64,000 nt of DNA from CAIKMD01 sp963803265. GTDB lineage: Bacteria > Pseudomonadota > Alphaproteobacteria > ATCC43930 > CGMCC-115725. Position 1 is the stretch's first letter, and each line of letters opens with the position of its first letter. Under the pieces are notes generated by a model that did no database searches, was not told the DNA's origin, and saw only the letters and a list, made by a program, of their open reading frames with translations. A program made the position numbers and the translations under genes. The DNA is taken from NCBI GenBank assembly GCA_963803265.1, contig CAWDLZ010000012.1, forward strand, positions 372,001 through 436,000, in the 5' to 3' direction. This document shows positions 25,835 to 34,473 of the stretch, one piece after another.

Positions 25835-26851
25835 ATGCGCAGATCTCTTGGGCGGTTCGGCACGGCCGCGCTCGTCGCGGCGGCCATGGTCGCTTCAACC
25901 GCGTCGATTGCGAAGGCGGATGAAATCGAGCATGCCTCGGTCGCGCTTCCGGCTCCGCTCATCAACTTTGCCGCCGAGTATCTTGCCGAGGATCTGTTCT
26001 ATCGGCAGCAAGGATTGGATGTGGAATCGCGACAAATCACGGGCATCGGAGCGATGAACGCCGTCATCGCCGGCTCGATGGATTTCTCGTTTTCCTCCGG
26101 GGCGTCGATCGCCCGTGCTTTTGCCAGAGGCCAGAGTTTGGTGACGATCGCAACCCTCGGGAGCGAGTCCGGAGAATTCATCGTCCTGCGTAAATCGATC
26201 GCCGAAGCCGCGCACTTCGATCCGAAAGCGCCGCTTGCGGAGCGTGCCCGGATCCTGAAGGGCCACTCTTTCGGCATGGGCGGCATCGCGACGATCGGCG
26301 ACGCTTTCTTGAAGGCCGTGGCCAAAGCCGGCGGCATCGACCCGCAGGACATGGCGATATCTCCGATGCAACCGCAAGATATCTTCGCCGCGATGTCGCG
26401 CGAGGCGCTCGATGGCTTCGCCAACGGCCCGCCGTGGCCGCAGCAGGCCGAGCATGACGGATTGGGCGTCGTGATCGCGGATGGCATCCATGGCGATCCG
26501 CCCGGCTATTCGCCGCTTGCCACATCGATTCTCGTCACACGCCCGGAATTCTGCGTCGAGCATCGCTCGATCTGCGTGAAAATGGGTCACTCGATGCTGC
26601 TGGCGGCGCAATATATGCATACCCACCCGCCGGAGACGGCGCAGCTGCTTAAGCACCATTTTCCGCTCACGGACGACGCGGTGCTGTTCGCGTCCGTCGT
26701 TGCCGTGACCGCTATGACGCCTAACCCGCCGACATCGGAGGCAATCGAATTCGAGAACGCCGATCGCATGAACGTCGAAGCGGGTTTCTTGAAGCCGGAA
26801 GAGAAGCTTCAGTCCTACGATAAGTTGTTCGACAACGAGTTCATAAAATAA
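25835..26851 (+). CDS. ABC transporter substrate-binding protein (NitT/TauT family)
   Basis: A 338-residue periplasmic protein. A Sec signal peptide is visible (MRRSLGRFGTAALVAAAM, cleavage near AKADE), and the mature part has the SsuA/NMT1 fold pattern: INFAAEYLAEDLFYRQQGLD, GSMDFSFSSG and LKGHSFGMGGIATIGDAF. ATG 25835 is preceded by AAGGAGGA. NMT1-like proteins bind nitrate, sulfonates, aromatic acids or pyrimidines. No permease or ATPase gene is adjacent; it is the last gene after the flavin monooxygenase. Its ligand may be that enzyme's substrate. Confidence 0.87.
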   Translation: MRRSLGRFGTAALVAAAMVASTASIAKADEIEHASVALPAPLINFAAEYLAEDLFYRQQGLDVESRQITGIGAMNAVIAGSMDFSFSSGASIARAFARGQSLVTIATLGSESGEFIVLRKSIAEAAHFDPKAPLAERARILKGHSFGMGGIATIGDAFLKAVAKAGGIDPQDMAISPMQPQDIFAAMSREALDGFANGPPWPQQAEHDGLGVVIADGIHGDPPGYSPLATSILVTRPEFCVEHRSICVKMGHSMLLAAQYMHTHPPETAQLLKHHFPLTDDAVLFASVVAVTAMTPNPPTSEAIEFENADRMNVEAGFLKPEEKLQSYDKLFDNEFIK

Positions 26852-26902
26852 CCTGCGCTCGGGCGCGAGGCTCGGGGCGAATCCGCGAGGGGGCGGCGGC
26901 CG

Positions 26903-27778
26903 TCAAGCCGTCATCGCGCTTTGCTCGGCCTGCCGGTGGATGAATTCGACCGCTTTCGCGATCGCATGGCGGGCGCTCGGCGATGACGGGTCGGTGCGCA
27001 CGAGGTCGTAGGCCGCGCCTTCGAAGAGCTCCACCTCCACCTTGCCGCCGCGCCGGCGGTAGCTCGCGACGAATTGCTCCATGAGATGGCGCGGGTGCAG
27101 CAGGTCCGCCGGATTCTGGAGGTAGAGGATATTCGGCAACTCGACCTTTTCGCCGCGCTCGAGCGCGAGCGTCGGGCTGCCCTCGCCCATGGCTTCCTCG
27201 GTGAGCCAGTAGCGGTCTTGCAGGGCGACGGCGCCGCCGCGATTCTGGTAGGCGCGCTCGCCTTCGGGCTTCCCCTTGCGGTCGCGGTAACGGCCGAGCG
27301 GACAAATCACCGGCCAGAAGGCGACGACATAAGGCACGCGCGCGTCGAACCCGCCCGGCAGCGCCAGCGCGGCATAGCGAGGATCCAGCGGCCGCAGCGC
27401 ATCGAGCACCACGAGATGGCCGCCGCTGGAAGTGCCCATGCTTCCGACCATTGCGGGCGCGGTGTCGAAGCGCCCTGCATTGGCTTTCAGCCAGCGCACG
27501 CCGTAATTGACATCGGCCACCGAGCCCGGATAGGTCGCCTCTGGCGGATTTCTGAAGTCGAGCGCGGCGACCACGATGCCGCCTTTGGCGACGGCCCCGT
27601 TGATGGCGTCGTTATTGGTCCGGTCGCCGTTGCACCACGCTCCGCCATGCGCTTCGACGACTGCCGGAAACGGTCCCGCGCCGCGCGGTCGGAACACGCG
27701 CGCAAGATACGGCTTCTCGCCATGCCTCAGATATTCGACTTCCTCGATGTCAACTTCGTACGACCGGTTCACGCTCAT
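26903..27778 (-). CDS. BD-FAE-like alpha/beta hydrolase, catalytic histidine not apparent
   Basis: A 291-residue alpha/beta hydrolase. AHGGAWCNGD (about residues 43-52) is the oxyanion HGG motif, GTSSGGHLVVL holds the nucleophile serine (about 116), and LQNPADLLHPRH carries the aspartate region. Where related enzymes have a P-H-G-F type histidine near FEGAPHGF, this protein reads FEGAAYDLVRTD, so the catalytic histidine is not visible there. Either another histidine acts or the protein is non-catalytic. Its start overlaps the stop of the GlcG-like gene (ATGA), which ties the two together. Confidence 0.82.
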   Translation of the reverse strand: MSVNRSYEVDIEEVEYLRHGEKPYLARVFRPRGAGPFPAVVEAHGGAWCNGDRTNNDAINGAVAKGGIVVAALDFRNPPEATYPGSVADVNYGVRWLKANAGRFDTAPAMVGSMGTSSGGHLVVLDALRPLDPRYAALALPGGFDARVPYVVAFWPVICPLGRYRDRKGKPEGERAYQNRGGAVALQDRYWLTEEAMGEGSPTLALERGEKVELPNILYLQNPADLLHPRHLMEQFVASYRRRGGKVEVELFEGAAYDLVRTDPSSPSARHAIAKAVEFIHRQAEQSAMTA

Positions 27779-28242
27779 CCCACCGCCTCCGCAGGATCGG
27801 GCACGAAACCGGCGCTGCGGATCGCCTCGATCGCGCAGGCTTCGTCGGCATTGGGATCGTCGCCCGAGGAGCCGACCGCGCCCAGGATCCGGCCCGAGAG
27901 ATCCTTGACCAAGACCCCGCCCGGAGAGGGGATCAAGCGGCCTTGCGTCGCGGCGATTATCGACTGGATGAAATTCGAATTGCGCTCGGCGATCTTGCCG
28001 ATTTCGCGGCTCGGCCGGTTCATGACGAGCGCGCCATAGGCCTTGCCCATGACGATTTCGTAGCGCCCGATTCCCGTGCCGTCCTCGCGCTTATAGGCCA
28101 CCAAATCGCCGCCGCCATCGAGGACGGCAATGCTCATCGGGCGCAAATCACGGCTGCGGGCGACCGCAAGCGCGACTTCGATAATCGAGGACGCGGTTGC
28201 CAGGTCGATGCCGCGCGGCGTCGCAGGGGAGGGGCCAGCCAT
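27775..28242 (-). CDS. GlcG/HbpS family heme-binding protein
   Basis: A 155-residue protein of the GlcG/HbpS family: IDLATASSIIEVALAVAR, MSIAVLDGGGDLVAYKRED, NSNFIQSIIAATQGRLIP and GAVGSSGDDPNADEACA are the conserved blocks. Members are found beside glycolate or aromatic pathways and some bind haem or cobalamin; the biochemical role is not settled. It lies between a TRAP binding-protein gene and an alpha/beta hydrolase gene on the same strand, overlapping the latter by four bases, so it is part of a - strand operon. Confidence 0.85.
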   Translation of the reverse strand: MAGPSPATPRGIDLATASSIIEVALAVARSRDLRPMSIAVLDGGGDLVAYKREDGTGIGRYEIVMGKAYGALVMNRPSREIGKIAERNSNFIQSIIAATQGRLIPSPGGVLVKDLSGRILGAVGSSGDDPNADEACAIEAIRSAGFVPDPAEAVG

Positions 28243-28313
28243 CGAATTCCTCCGAATTGGTCTCGCGGAAACCTGCCATAGGGTGGCCGGGATGCCAAGG
28301 AATGTTTCGCCGC

Positions 28314-29331
28314 TTATTTGCGCGCCATGAGATCGGCGAGCAACCCGCGATAGGTTTCGAGCAGTTTGGCGCCGCCCGGATGCGAGCTCGTCCAGGCCGC
28401 GATCACCGGCGAGATCGTGTCGCGCCATTTCCGGCTCTGTGCCGGAGTAAGCTGAACGATCGTGTGCTTGTCGGGCGCGGCCGCCGCCGGCGCGCGGGAT
28501 AAGAGCGCGCGCTGGTCGAAACTCCGTCCCAGGTCGCGGCTCATGGCTTCGCCGGTGCTGTCGTCGATCGCCTGGCGCAACGCGGGGGCAAGCGCATCGT
28601 GCTTCTGCTTCGACATGAACACGATGAACATGCCTGTCCCGAGCGAGGTTTCGATGTGGTAGGAAGTGACATCCGTCAGATGCAGCGGTCCCATGCCCGC
28701 CCAGGAACTGACGACGCCGTCGAGCATCCCGCGCTGGAGCGCGCTGTATTGGTCGGCGGGATCGAGCGCCAGCGGCGTCCCGCCGAGGCGCGTGATCGAA
28801 CTCGGCGCCGGTCTTGCTCACCACGCGCAGACGCAGGCCGTGCAGATCGTCGAGCGAGGCCGGCGCCTTCGTCAAGTGAACGCCTTGCGGCGGGTACAGC
28901 TCGAAGGCGAGGGGAACGATGTCCTTGTACTCGGCATCCAACTGCCCGGTGCGGTAGAGCCGCCAGAACGCGACCGACGCGTTCTCGGCGTCGCTGGTGA
29001 CGAAAGGCAGTCCGATCATGTCGGTAAGCGGGAATTTGCCGCCGACGAGGCTCGGGATGACCATGCCCACTTGCACCACGTCGCTCTCGACGCGGTCGTA
29101 GATGTTGGTCGCGTTCGCGATCGCGGTTCCGTCGCGGACATCGATATGAAGCGCGCCCTTCGTCGCGGTAGCGAGCCGCTCGGCCCAGGGCGCGAGCACG
29201 AATGTCGTGTCGGGGCTGGGCGCCGGCTCGGTCGTCGCGAAAATCAGCGATGTTTCGTCCGCTCGCGCGGCGATCGGAATAGACGATAGAAGAGCCGCGA
29301 CTAGACCCGCGGCCCAAACAGCATTTCGCAT
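28314..29331 (-). CDS. TRAP transporter substrate-binding protein (DctP family), frameshifted
   Basis: About 338 residues read from two frames. The N-terminal part has a signal peptide (AVWAAGLVAALLSSIPIA, cleavage near ARADE) and TRAP motifs (VLAPWAERLATATKG, then GLRLRVVSKTGAEF). The second frame gives the C-terminal part (MLDGVVSSWAGMGPLHLTD, then FIVFMSKQKHDALAP). The join near 28797 reads cleanly if one surplus base is removed. No DctQ or DctM gene is next to it. It heads a - strand operon with the GlcG-like gene and the hydrolase gene. It could bind a carboxylate such as a ring acid, but this is inferred. Confidence 0.78.
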
Positions 29332-29454
29332 CGTCTCCTCCCGATCTTCTCCGTTATTTCCGAACTCTATACAACATCGTCGAAGGCGAGCCTATGCGGC
29401 AGCGCCGAAAGAATTTAGCGTAGAGGCCGAGTTTAACCGCGGTGGAGACGCAAG

Positions 29455-30483
29455 ATGACGAATAGATTTTTGGCCGCGCTGGCAATTCTCGCCGTGGCGG
29501 CGCTGTCGTTCGGGCCCGCCGCGGCGCAGCCGAATTCGGCACCGCTCCAGCCGCTCACGGTCGCCGTGAGCGGAAAGGCGCTGATCGGCCAGCTTCCGCC
29601 GACCTTGGCGGATCGGCTCGGCTATTTTCGCGACGAAGGCCTCAGCGTCCAACTCGAGGACTTCGAGGCCGGAACGAAGTCCGTCGATGCCCTCGTCGGC
29701 GGCAGCGTCAACATGATGTTCGGGGCGCTCGAATACACCATCGTCCTGCAACCGAAGGGGATGGACCTTGTCACGGTCGTGCTCGACATCAATAAGGCGG
29801 GCATCGCGTTCGGCCTGAGGCCGGATTTGGCGAAAACCTATCGCTCGCCGGCCGATTTGAAGGGTCTCCGGATCGGGGTGACGTCCCCGGGGTCGGCCAC
29901 CGAGAACATCCTGCGTATCGTCTTGCAGAAGGCCGGGCTCACGCTCGGCGACGTGGTAGAGATCGGCGTCGGCACCGGCGCAAGCGCAGTGGCCGCGATG
30001 GAGTCGAACCGGATCGACGGCATCATCATTGCCGATCCGGTGATGACGAAGCTCACCGGCGAGGGCGAAGTGATTCCCATTGTCGATACCCGCACCGAGG
30101 CCGGGCAGACTTACGTCTATGGCGGCCCGACCGCGTTCGGCGGTTCGTTCACGACCGCCAAGTTCATCAAGGAGCATCCTCAACAAGTGCAAGCCTACGT
30201 CAACGCCATCGTGCGCACCCTAAAATGGATGCACAATTCCAATGTCGATCGCATATTTGCGGCGGTTCCGCCGGAATATTACGGCCGCGATCCCGACCTG
30301 TACAAAAGAAGCCTGGCTGCGGCGCTCAATAGCTATGTCGCCGATGGGCGCGTCACGATGGCGGAGGTCGAGAATAGCTATAAGCAGATCCTTTCGGCCG
30401 GGCGGCTCACCAAGGACGATAAGATCGACCTGGCCGCAACCTTCGACAACGCGTTCGCCGGCGAGGCGAACAAGAAATATTGA
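29455..30483 (+). CDS. ABC transporter substrate-binding protein (NMT1/SsuA-like)
   Basis: A 342-residue periplasmic protein. The signal peptide is RFLAALAILAVAALSFGPAA with cleavage near AAAQP. In the mature part, LPPTLADRLGYFRDEGLSVQ, DALVGGSVNMMFGALE, GLRIGVTSPGSATENILR and NRIDGIIIADPV follow the NMT1 pattern. Divergent from the TRAP gene across a 123-base spacer in which TATACAAC near 29371 is a possible half-site for a GntR-type regulator. No permease or ATPase gene is adjacent, and it is followed by the molybdenum hydroxylase gene on the opposite strand. Confidence 0.88.
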   Translation: MTNRFLAALAILAVAALSFGPAAAQPNSAPLQPLTVAVSGKALIGQLPPTLADRLGYFRDEGLSVQLEDFEAGTKSVDALVGGSVNMMFGALEYTIVLQPKGMDLVTVVLDINKAGIAFGLRPDLAKTYRSPADLKGLRIGVTSPGSATENILRIVLQKAGLTLGDVVEIGVGTGASAVAAMESNRIDGIIIADPVMTKLTGEGEVIPIVDTRTEAGQTYVYGGPTAFGGSFTTAKFIKEHPQQVQAYVNAIVRTLKWMHNSNVDRIFAAVPPEYYGRDPDLYKRSLAAALNSYVADGRVTMAEVENSYKQILSAGRLTKDDKIDLAATFDNAFAGEANKKY

Positions 30484-30500
30484 GGCTATCGAACGCCGCT

Positions 30501-32874
30501 TTAGGCGCGGGGGTTTGACGCGGCGCTCTCAATCGCCTGCCAGATCGCCAGCGGCGTGGCCGGCATCGCGATGTCGCGAATCCCGAACCCGCCCAGCGCA
30601 TCGACAATGGCGTTGATGACGCAAGCGGGCGCGGGCGTCGTCGCTCCTTCGCCGCCCGACTTGATGCCCAGCGGGTTCGTCGGCGACAGAACCTCGACAA
30701 TTTCCGTTCGAAAGGAAGGCAGATCGCCGGCTCTCGGCATTGCGTAGTCCTGGAGCGAGCCGGATAGCGGCTGGCCGCTCGCCGGATCGATATGGCATTT
30801 CTCCAACATCGCCTGCCCGACGCCTTGTGCGATCGAGCCGTAAGTCTGCCCGTCAACGATCATCGGGTTGATGCACCGTCCCACGTCGTCCACGGACGCA
30901 TAGCGCGCGATCTTCGCCCATCCCGTGTCGGGATCGATTTCGACTTCGCAAACGGCGCATCCGTCGGGAAAGACCGGCAGGTGCATCTCGTTGTCTTTCG
31001 CCACGGCGAGGCCATGCTTCAAGTCATCGGGCAAAACGTGCCGCGCGGCTGCCGTGGCGAGCTCGATGAAGTCGAAACTGCGATTGGCGCGAGGCGCGGC
31101 GAAGCGGCCCCGCTCGAACCCGACCCGGTCCGGCGTCGTCTCGAGCAGGATGGCCGCGATGCGCTTTCCGGCGGCGATCAGATCGGCGGCGGCCATCGCC
31201 ATCACCGTGGCGGCGTGGCGCATCGAGCGGCCGGAATGCGAGCCGCCGCCCTCGCTGACGATATCGCTATCGCCCATGACGATGTCAACAGTTTCCACCG
31301 GCACGCCAAGAAGGTCGGAGACGACTTGCGAGAAGCTGGTCTCGTGGCCCTGGCCGCTCGGCTGGGTGCCGATGACGACGGTGACGCGCCCCTCGGGCGT
31401 GACGGCGATCTCGGTGCGCTCTTTTGGCGAGCCCGTGGAGGAACTCGACATAGTTCGCGAGCCCCTGTCCGAGGAGCTGGCCGCGGGCCGCGGCCTCGCG
31501 GCGGCGCGCCGCGAAGCCGTCCCAATCGGCGATGCGCATCGCCGCCGCCATGTTGGCCGCGTAATCGCCGCTGTCATAGGTCGTGCCGACCGCGTTGGTG
31601 TAGGGCATGGCTTGCCGTGGCACGAGATTCCTGCAGCGCAGCGCGATGCGGTCGAATCCCAACTCGCGCGCCGCCGTATCGATCAGCCGCTCGATCGCGA
31701 AGGTGACTTCGGGGCGTCCCGAGCTGCGATAGGTGCTGGTCGGCATGGTGTTGGTGAAGACGGCGCGCGCGCGGAGGCTGGCGACCGGAATGTCGTACGA
31801 GCCGGTGATGAGCGCGCAGCCTTTGGCGAGCGGGGAGAGCGAGACGCAATGCGCTCCGACGTTGCTGACATTCGAGGCTCTGAGGGCGAGAAAGCGGCCA
31901 TCGGACCGAAGCGCCAGCTCGAGCTTCGATACGAGATCGCGTCCCTGATAATCGGTCAGCATCGCTTCGGAACGGGTCGCCATGTATTTGACCGGCCGGC
32001 CGAGCTTGCGCGCCGCCCAAAGGATGAGGCCATGCTCGACATAGGGGCGATTTTTCGATCCGAAACTGCCGCCGACATCGTAGGAAACGAGCCGCAAGCG
32101 CGCCGGAGCGATGCCAAGCACGGCGGCGAATTGACGCTTTTGCCGCACGACGCCCGGCCCGCCGCTGCAGAAGTGGAGGGTGTAGCGCGCCGTGCTCTCA
32201 TCGTACTGGGCCAGACCCGCCCGAGGCTCGAGCGGCGCGGCGGTCACGCGCCCGATGTGGAAGTCCATTTTGACGACGCGATCCGCGCCGGCAAAGGCGC
32301 GCTCGGTGGCCAGAGGGTCGCCGAAAGTGGTGTCGACGAGTACATTGTCCGGGGCCTCGTCCCAGACGGCCGGAGCGCCGGCGCCGAGCGCCGCATCCCA
32401 ATCGGTTACCCAAGGAAGCTCCTCATACGCCACTTCCACGGCTTCCGCCGCGTCGAGCGCCTGCGCCGTCGTCTCGGCAACGACCATCGCGACGGCTTCG
32501 CCGACATGCCGGACCTTATCCGCGGCGAGCAGCCAATGCGGCCCGATGAAGATTTCGCCACCGCCGGGGCCGGTCAGCTTCATATCGAATTCGGTCGCTG
32601 GCACCGGCGCATGAGGGATGGCGAGGAGGCCGTCGGCGCGGCAGTCCGCGCCGCTGAATATGCCGAGAACGCCCGCCATGGCGCGGGCCCGCTTTCCATC
32701 GATGCCGCGGATCAGCGCATGCGGGTGAGGAGAGCGAACCATCACGGCATAGGCTTGCCCCGCGACGTTGAAATCGTCGCCGTACCGGCCCTTGCCGGTC
32801 AAAAGGCGGAAATCCTCCTTGCGGCGCAACGGCTGCCCGCTGGCGCGTCGTGCGCTCGGATCGCCCTCCGTCAT
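30501..32874 (-). CDS. Xanthine dehydrogenase-family molybdopterin-binding subunit, frameshifted
   Basis: A large subunit of about 790 residues from two frames. The N-terminal part has PLRRKEDFRLLTGKGRYGDD and GEAVAMVVAETTAQALDAAE; the Mo-cofactor region has YDVGGSFGSK and STYRSSGRPEVTF. The second frame continues at YVEFSTGSPKERTEI and includes GQPSGQGHE-like sequence, VDDVGRCINP and the active-site GGEGATTPAPA with the conserved glutamate. The join at about 31440 is clean if one surplus base is removed. STYRSSGR matches the form II (AYxGAGR) pattern, so true CO dehydrogenase is unlikely. The FAD and [2Fe-2S] subunit genes are not adjacent, so it is an orphan here. Confidence 0.82.
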
Positions 32875-32919
32875 TCCGCGGCGACGGGTGCTCTTTTTTT
32901 CACGCGCGATCTTTGCGGT

Positions 32920-33726
32920 CTAGCTCTCGCCGACGCCGAGGAGAACGCCCTCCGTGTCCGAGAGATGATGTTGGCAGAACGGGCAGCTTCTCTCGAACAG
33001 CGCCAGCCTTGCCTTGGCCTCGGGGCCATAATCGATCGGGAACGGCGCAAGGTACGGGTTCCGGGCCTTGATGCGCTCGACATCGGCCTTGAACTTTTCG
33101 AGGCTTTCGGTCTTGAAGCCGATATGGTCGAGCGACGGCGGCATGATGCCGGTGGCGTCGTAGTCGGCGATCCGCCACGGCATGATGACCATGGTCATGT
33201 GCCCGTCGCTGAGATAATGGTTGGGATCGCCCTCGCGCTTGTTGCGGACCTCGAGCTCGAATACGGTCCGGTAGAATTCCGCGATCGCGTCGGCCCGCAT
33301 GGTTCGCAGGCCGAAATGACTGATATGGCGCGGGTTCAGCCCATGCTGCTCGACATAGATATCCGATCGGTTCGCCATTTCCCGCTGCGAGATGTCGAAG
33401 ACGTTGCCGTCCGGGTCGTGCGCCGAGATGCCGGCATAAGGCCGGTTGGAAGGGCGCTTCAGCCATGCGACTTCGGGATAACGGGTCTTCAACCGGTCGA
33501 GGGCGGTTTCGGCATCGGACACCTCGAAGCCGAAATGCTCGAGCCGCGAGCCGCGGCCCGGCACGCGAGGATTGATGTTCATGCCGACATAGCCATCGCC
33601 GACGACGGCCGCGCCTTCGGCGCGCTGCTGGGTTGCCGTCTTCATGCCGAAGAGAGCCTCGTAGAAACGGGCGCTCATCGCGAAATTCTCGCTGACGATC
33701 GCTAGATGGTTGAGCTTGGCGAACAT
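32920..33726 (-). CDS. VOC-family protein (two-domain, extradiol-like)
   Basis: A 268-residue protein with two glyoxalase/VOC modules (about residues 1-125 and 130-250). The first has KLNHLAIVSENFAMSARFYE and HFGFEVSDAETALD; the second has RHISHFGLRTMRADAIAEFY and SLDHIGFKTESLEKF. Histidines at NHLAIV, ISHFG and LDHIGF are candidate metal ligands, but the acidic ligand of extradiol enzymes is not plain. A cysteine-rich CPFCQHH stands near the end. The start ATG 33726 has GGAGGAG upstream. Upstream of the molybdenum hydroxylase gene on the same strand. Confidence 0.8.
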   Translation of the reverse strand: MFAKLNHLAIVSENFAMSARFYEALFGMKTATQQRAEGAAVVGDGYVGMNINPRVPGRGSRLEHFGFEVSDAETALDRLKTRYPEVAWLKRPSNRPYAGISAHDPDGNVFDISQREMANRSDIYVEQHGLNPRHISHFGLRTMRADAIAEFYRTVFELEVRNKREGDPNHYLSDGHMTMVIMPWRIADYDATGIMPPSLDHIGFKTESLEKFKADVERIKARNPYLAPFPIDYGPEAKARLALFERSCPFCQHHLSDTEGVLLGVGES

Positions 33727-33889
33727 CGGATTCTCCTCCTGTTCCATCCGTCGTGGTATGGTAGCGCACCGGCGGAAACGGGCAAGCATTACGCGTAAGC
33801 GGGCGCGCCGGCCCATAAATAGAGACTCAACTCGCCGCTTTCGTCAGCCTTCAATGCTCGCCGCCGCGATAATCATAAGGGGAGCCGCC

Positions 33890-34465
33890 ATGTTGACCGA
33901 CCAATCCCACGTCGATGAAATTCGGCGCGCGCTTACGGCGTCGTTCCACCGGCATTGGGTTCTTTATCTGGTGGAGGGAATAATCCTGATCATTCTCGGT
34001 GCGGCGGCGATCGTCGTTCCCCCGCTCGCCACGCTCGCCGTGGATATCTTTCTCGGCTGGCTTTTCCTGATCAGCGGCGTCGTCGGGCTGATTTCGACAT
34101 TATGGCTGCGGCACGCGCCGGGGTTCTGGTGGTCCCTGCTCTCGGCGGCGCTCGCGATCGCCGCCGGAGTCCTGTTGCTCGGCTGGCCGCGGAGCGGCGT
34201 GGTCTCGCTCACCTTGGTCGCCGTCGTTTTCTTCGTGATCGAAGGCGTCGCCTCCATCATGTTCGCGCTCGATCACAAGCGCGCCTTGTCGGGCCGATGG
34301 GGCTGGATGCTGTTCAGCGGCATCACGGATCTGGTCTTGGCCGGCATCATCGTCGTCGGGCTTCCCGGCACCGCGTACTGGGCGATCGGGCTCCTCGTCG
34401 GCATCAACATGGTGTTCGGCGGCATCGCGCTCATCGGGATGGCGTTGCACGCGCGCGGGGCCTAG
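33890..34465 (+). CDS. HdeD-family membrane protein
   Basis: A 191-residue membrane protein with six hydrophobic helices arranged as three hairpins, for example VLYLVEGIILIILGAAAIVV (about residues 24-43), FLGWLFLISGVVGLISTLW and GVVSLTLVAVVFFVIEGVAS. This is the layout of HdeD-like (DUF308) proteins, connected in enterobacteria with acid resistance. ATG 33890 is preceded by AAGGGGAGCC. The gene ends eight bases before the M16 peptidase gene, so the two may share a transcript. The role here is unknown. Confidence 0.88.
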   Translation: MLTDQSHVDEIRRALTASFHRHWVLYLVEGIILIILGAAAIVVPPLATLAVDIFLGWLFLISGVVGLISTLWLRHAPGFWWSLLSAALAIAAGVLLLGWPRSGVVSLTLVAVVFFVIEGVASIMFALDHKRALSGRWGWMLFSGITDLVLAGIIVVGLPGTAYWAIGLLVGINMVFGGIALIGMALHARGA

Positions 34466-34473
34466 CCGGGAAA

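Noticed and set aside
30925..33705. Long open frame (926 codons) on the + strand opposite the molybdenum hydroxylase and VOC genes
   Set aside because: It is an antisense shadow of high-GC genes: low-complexity Arg/Ala/Asp-rich sequence without motifs, while the - strand frames contain the conserved motifs.
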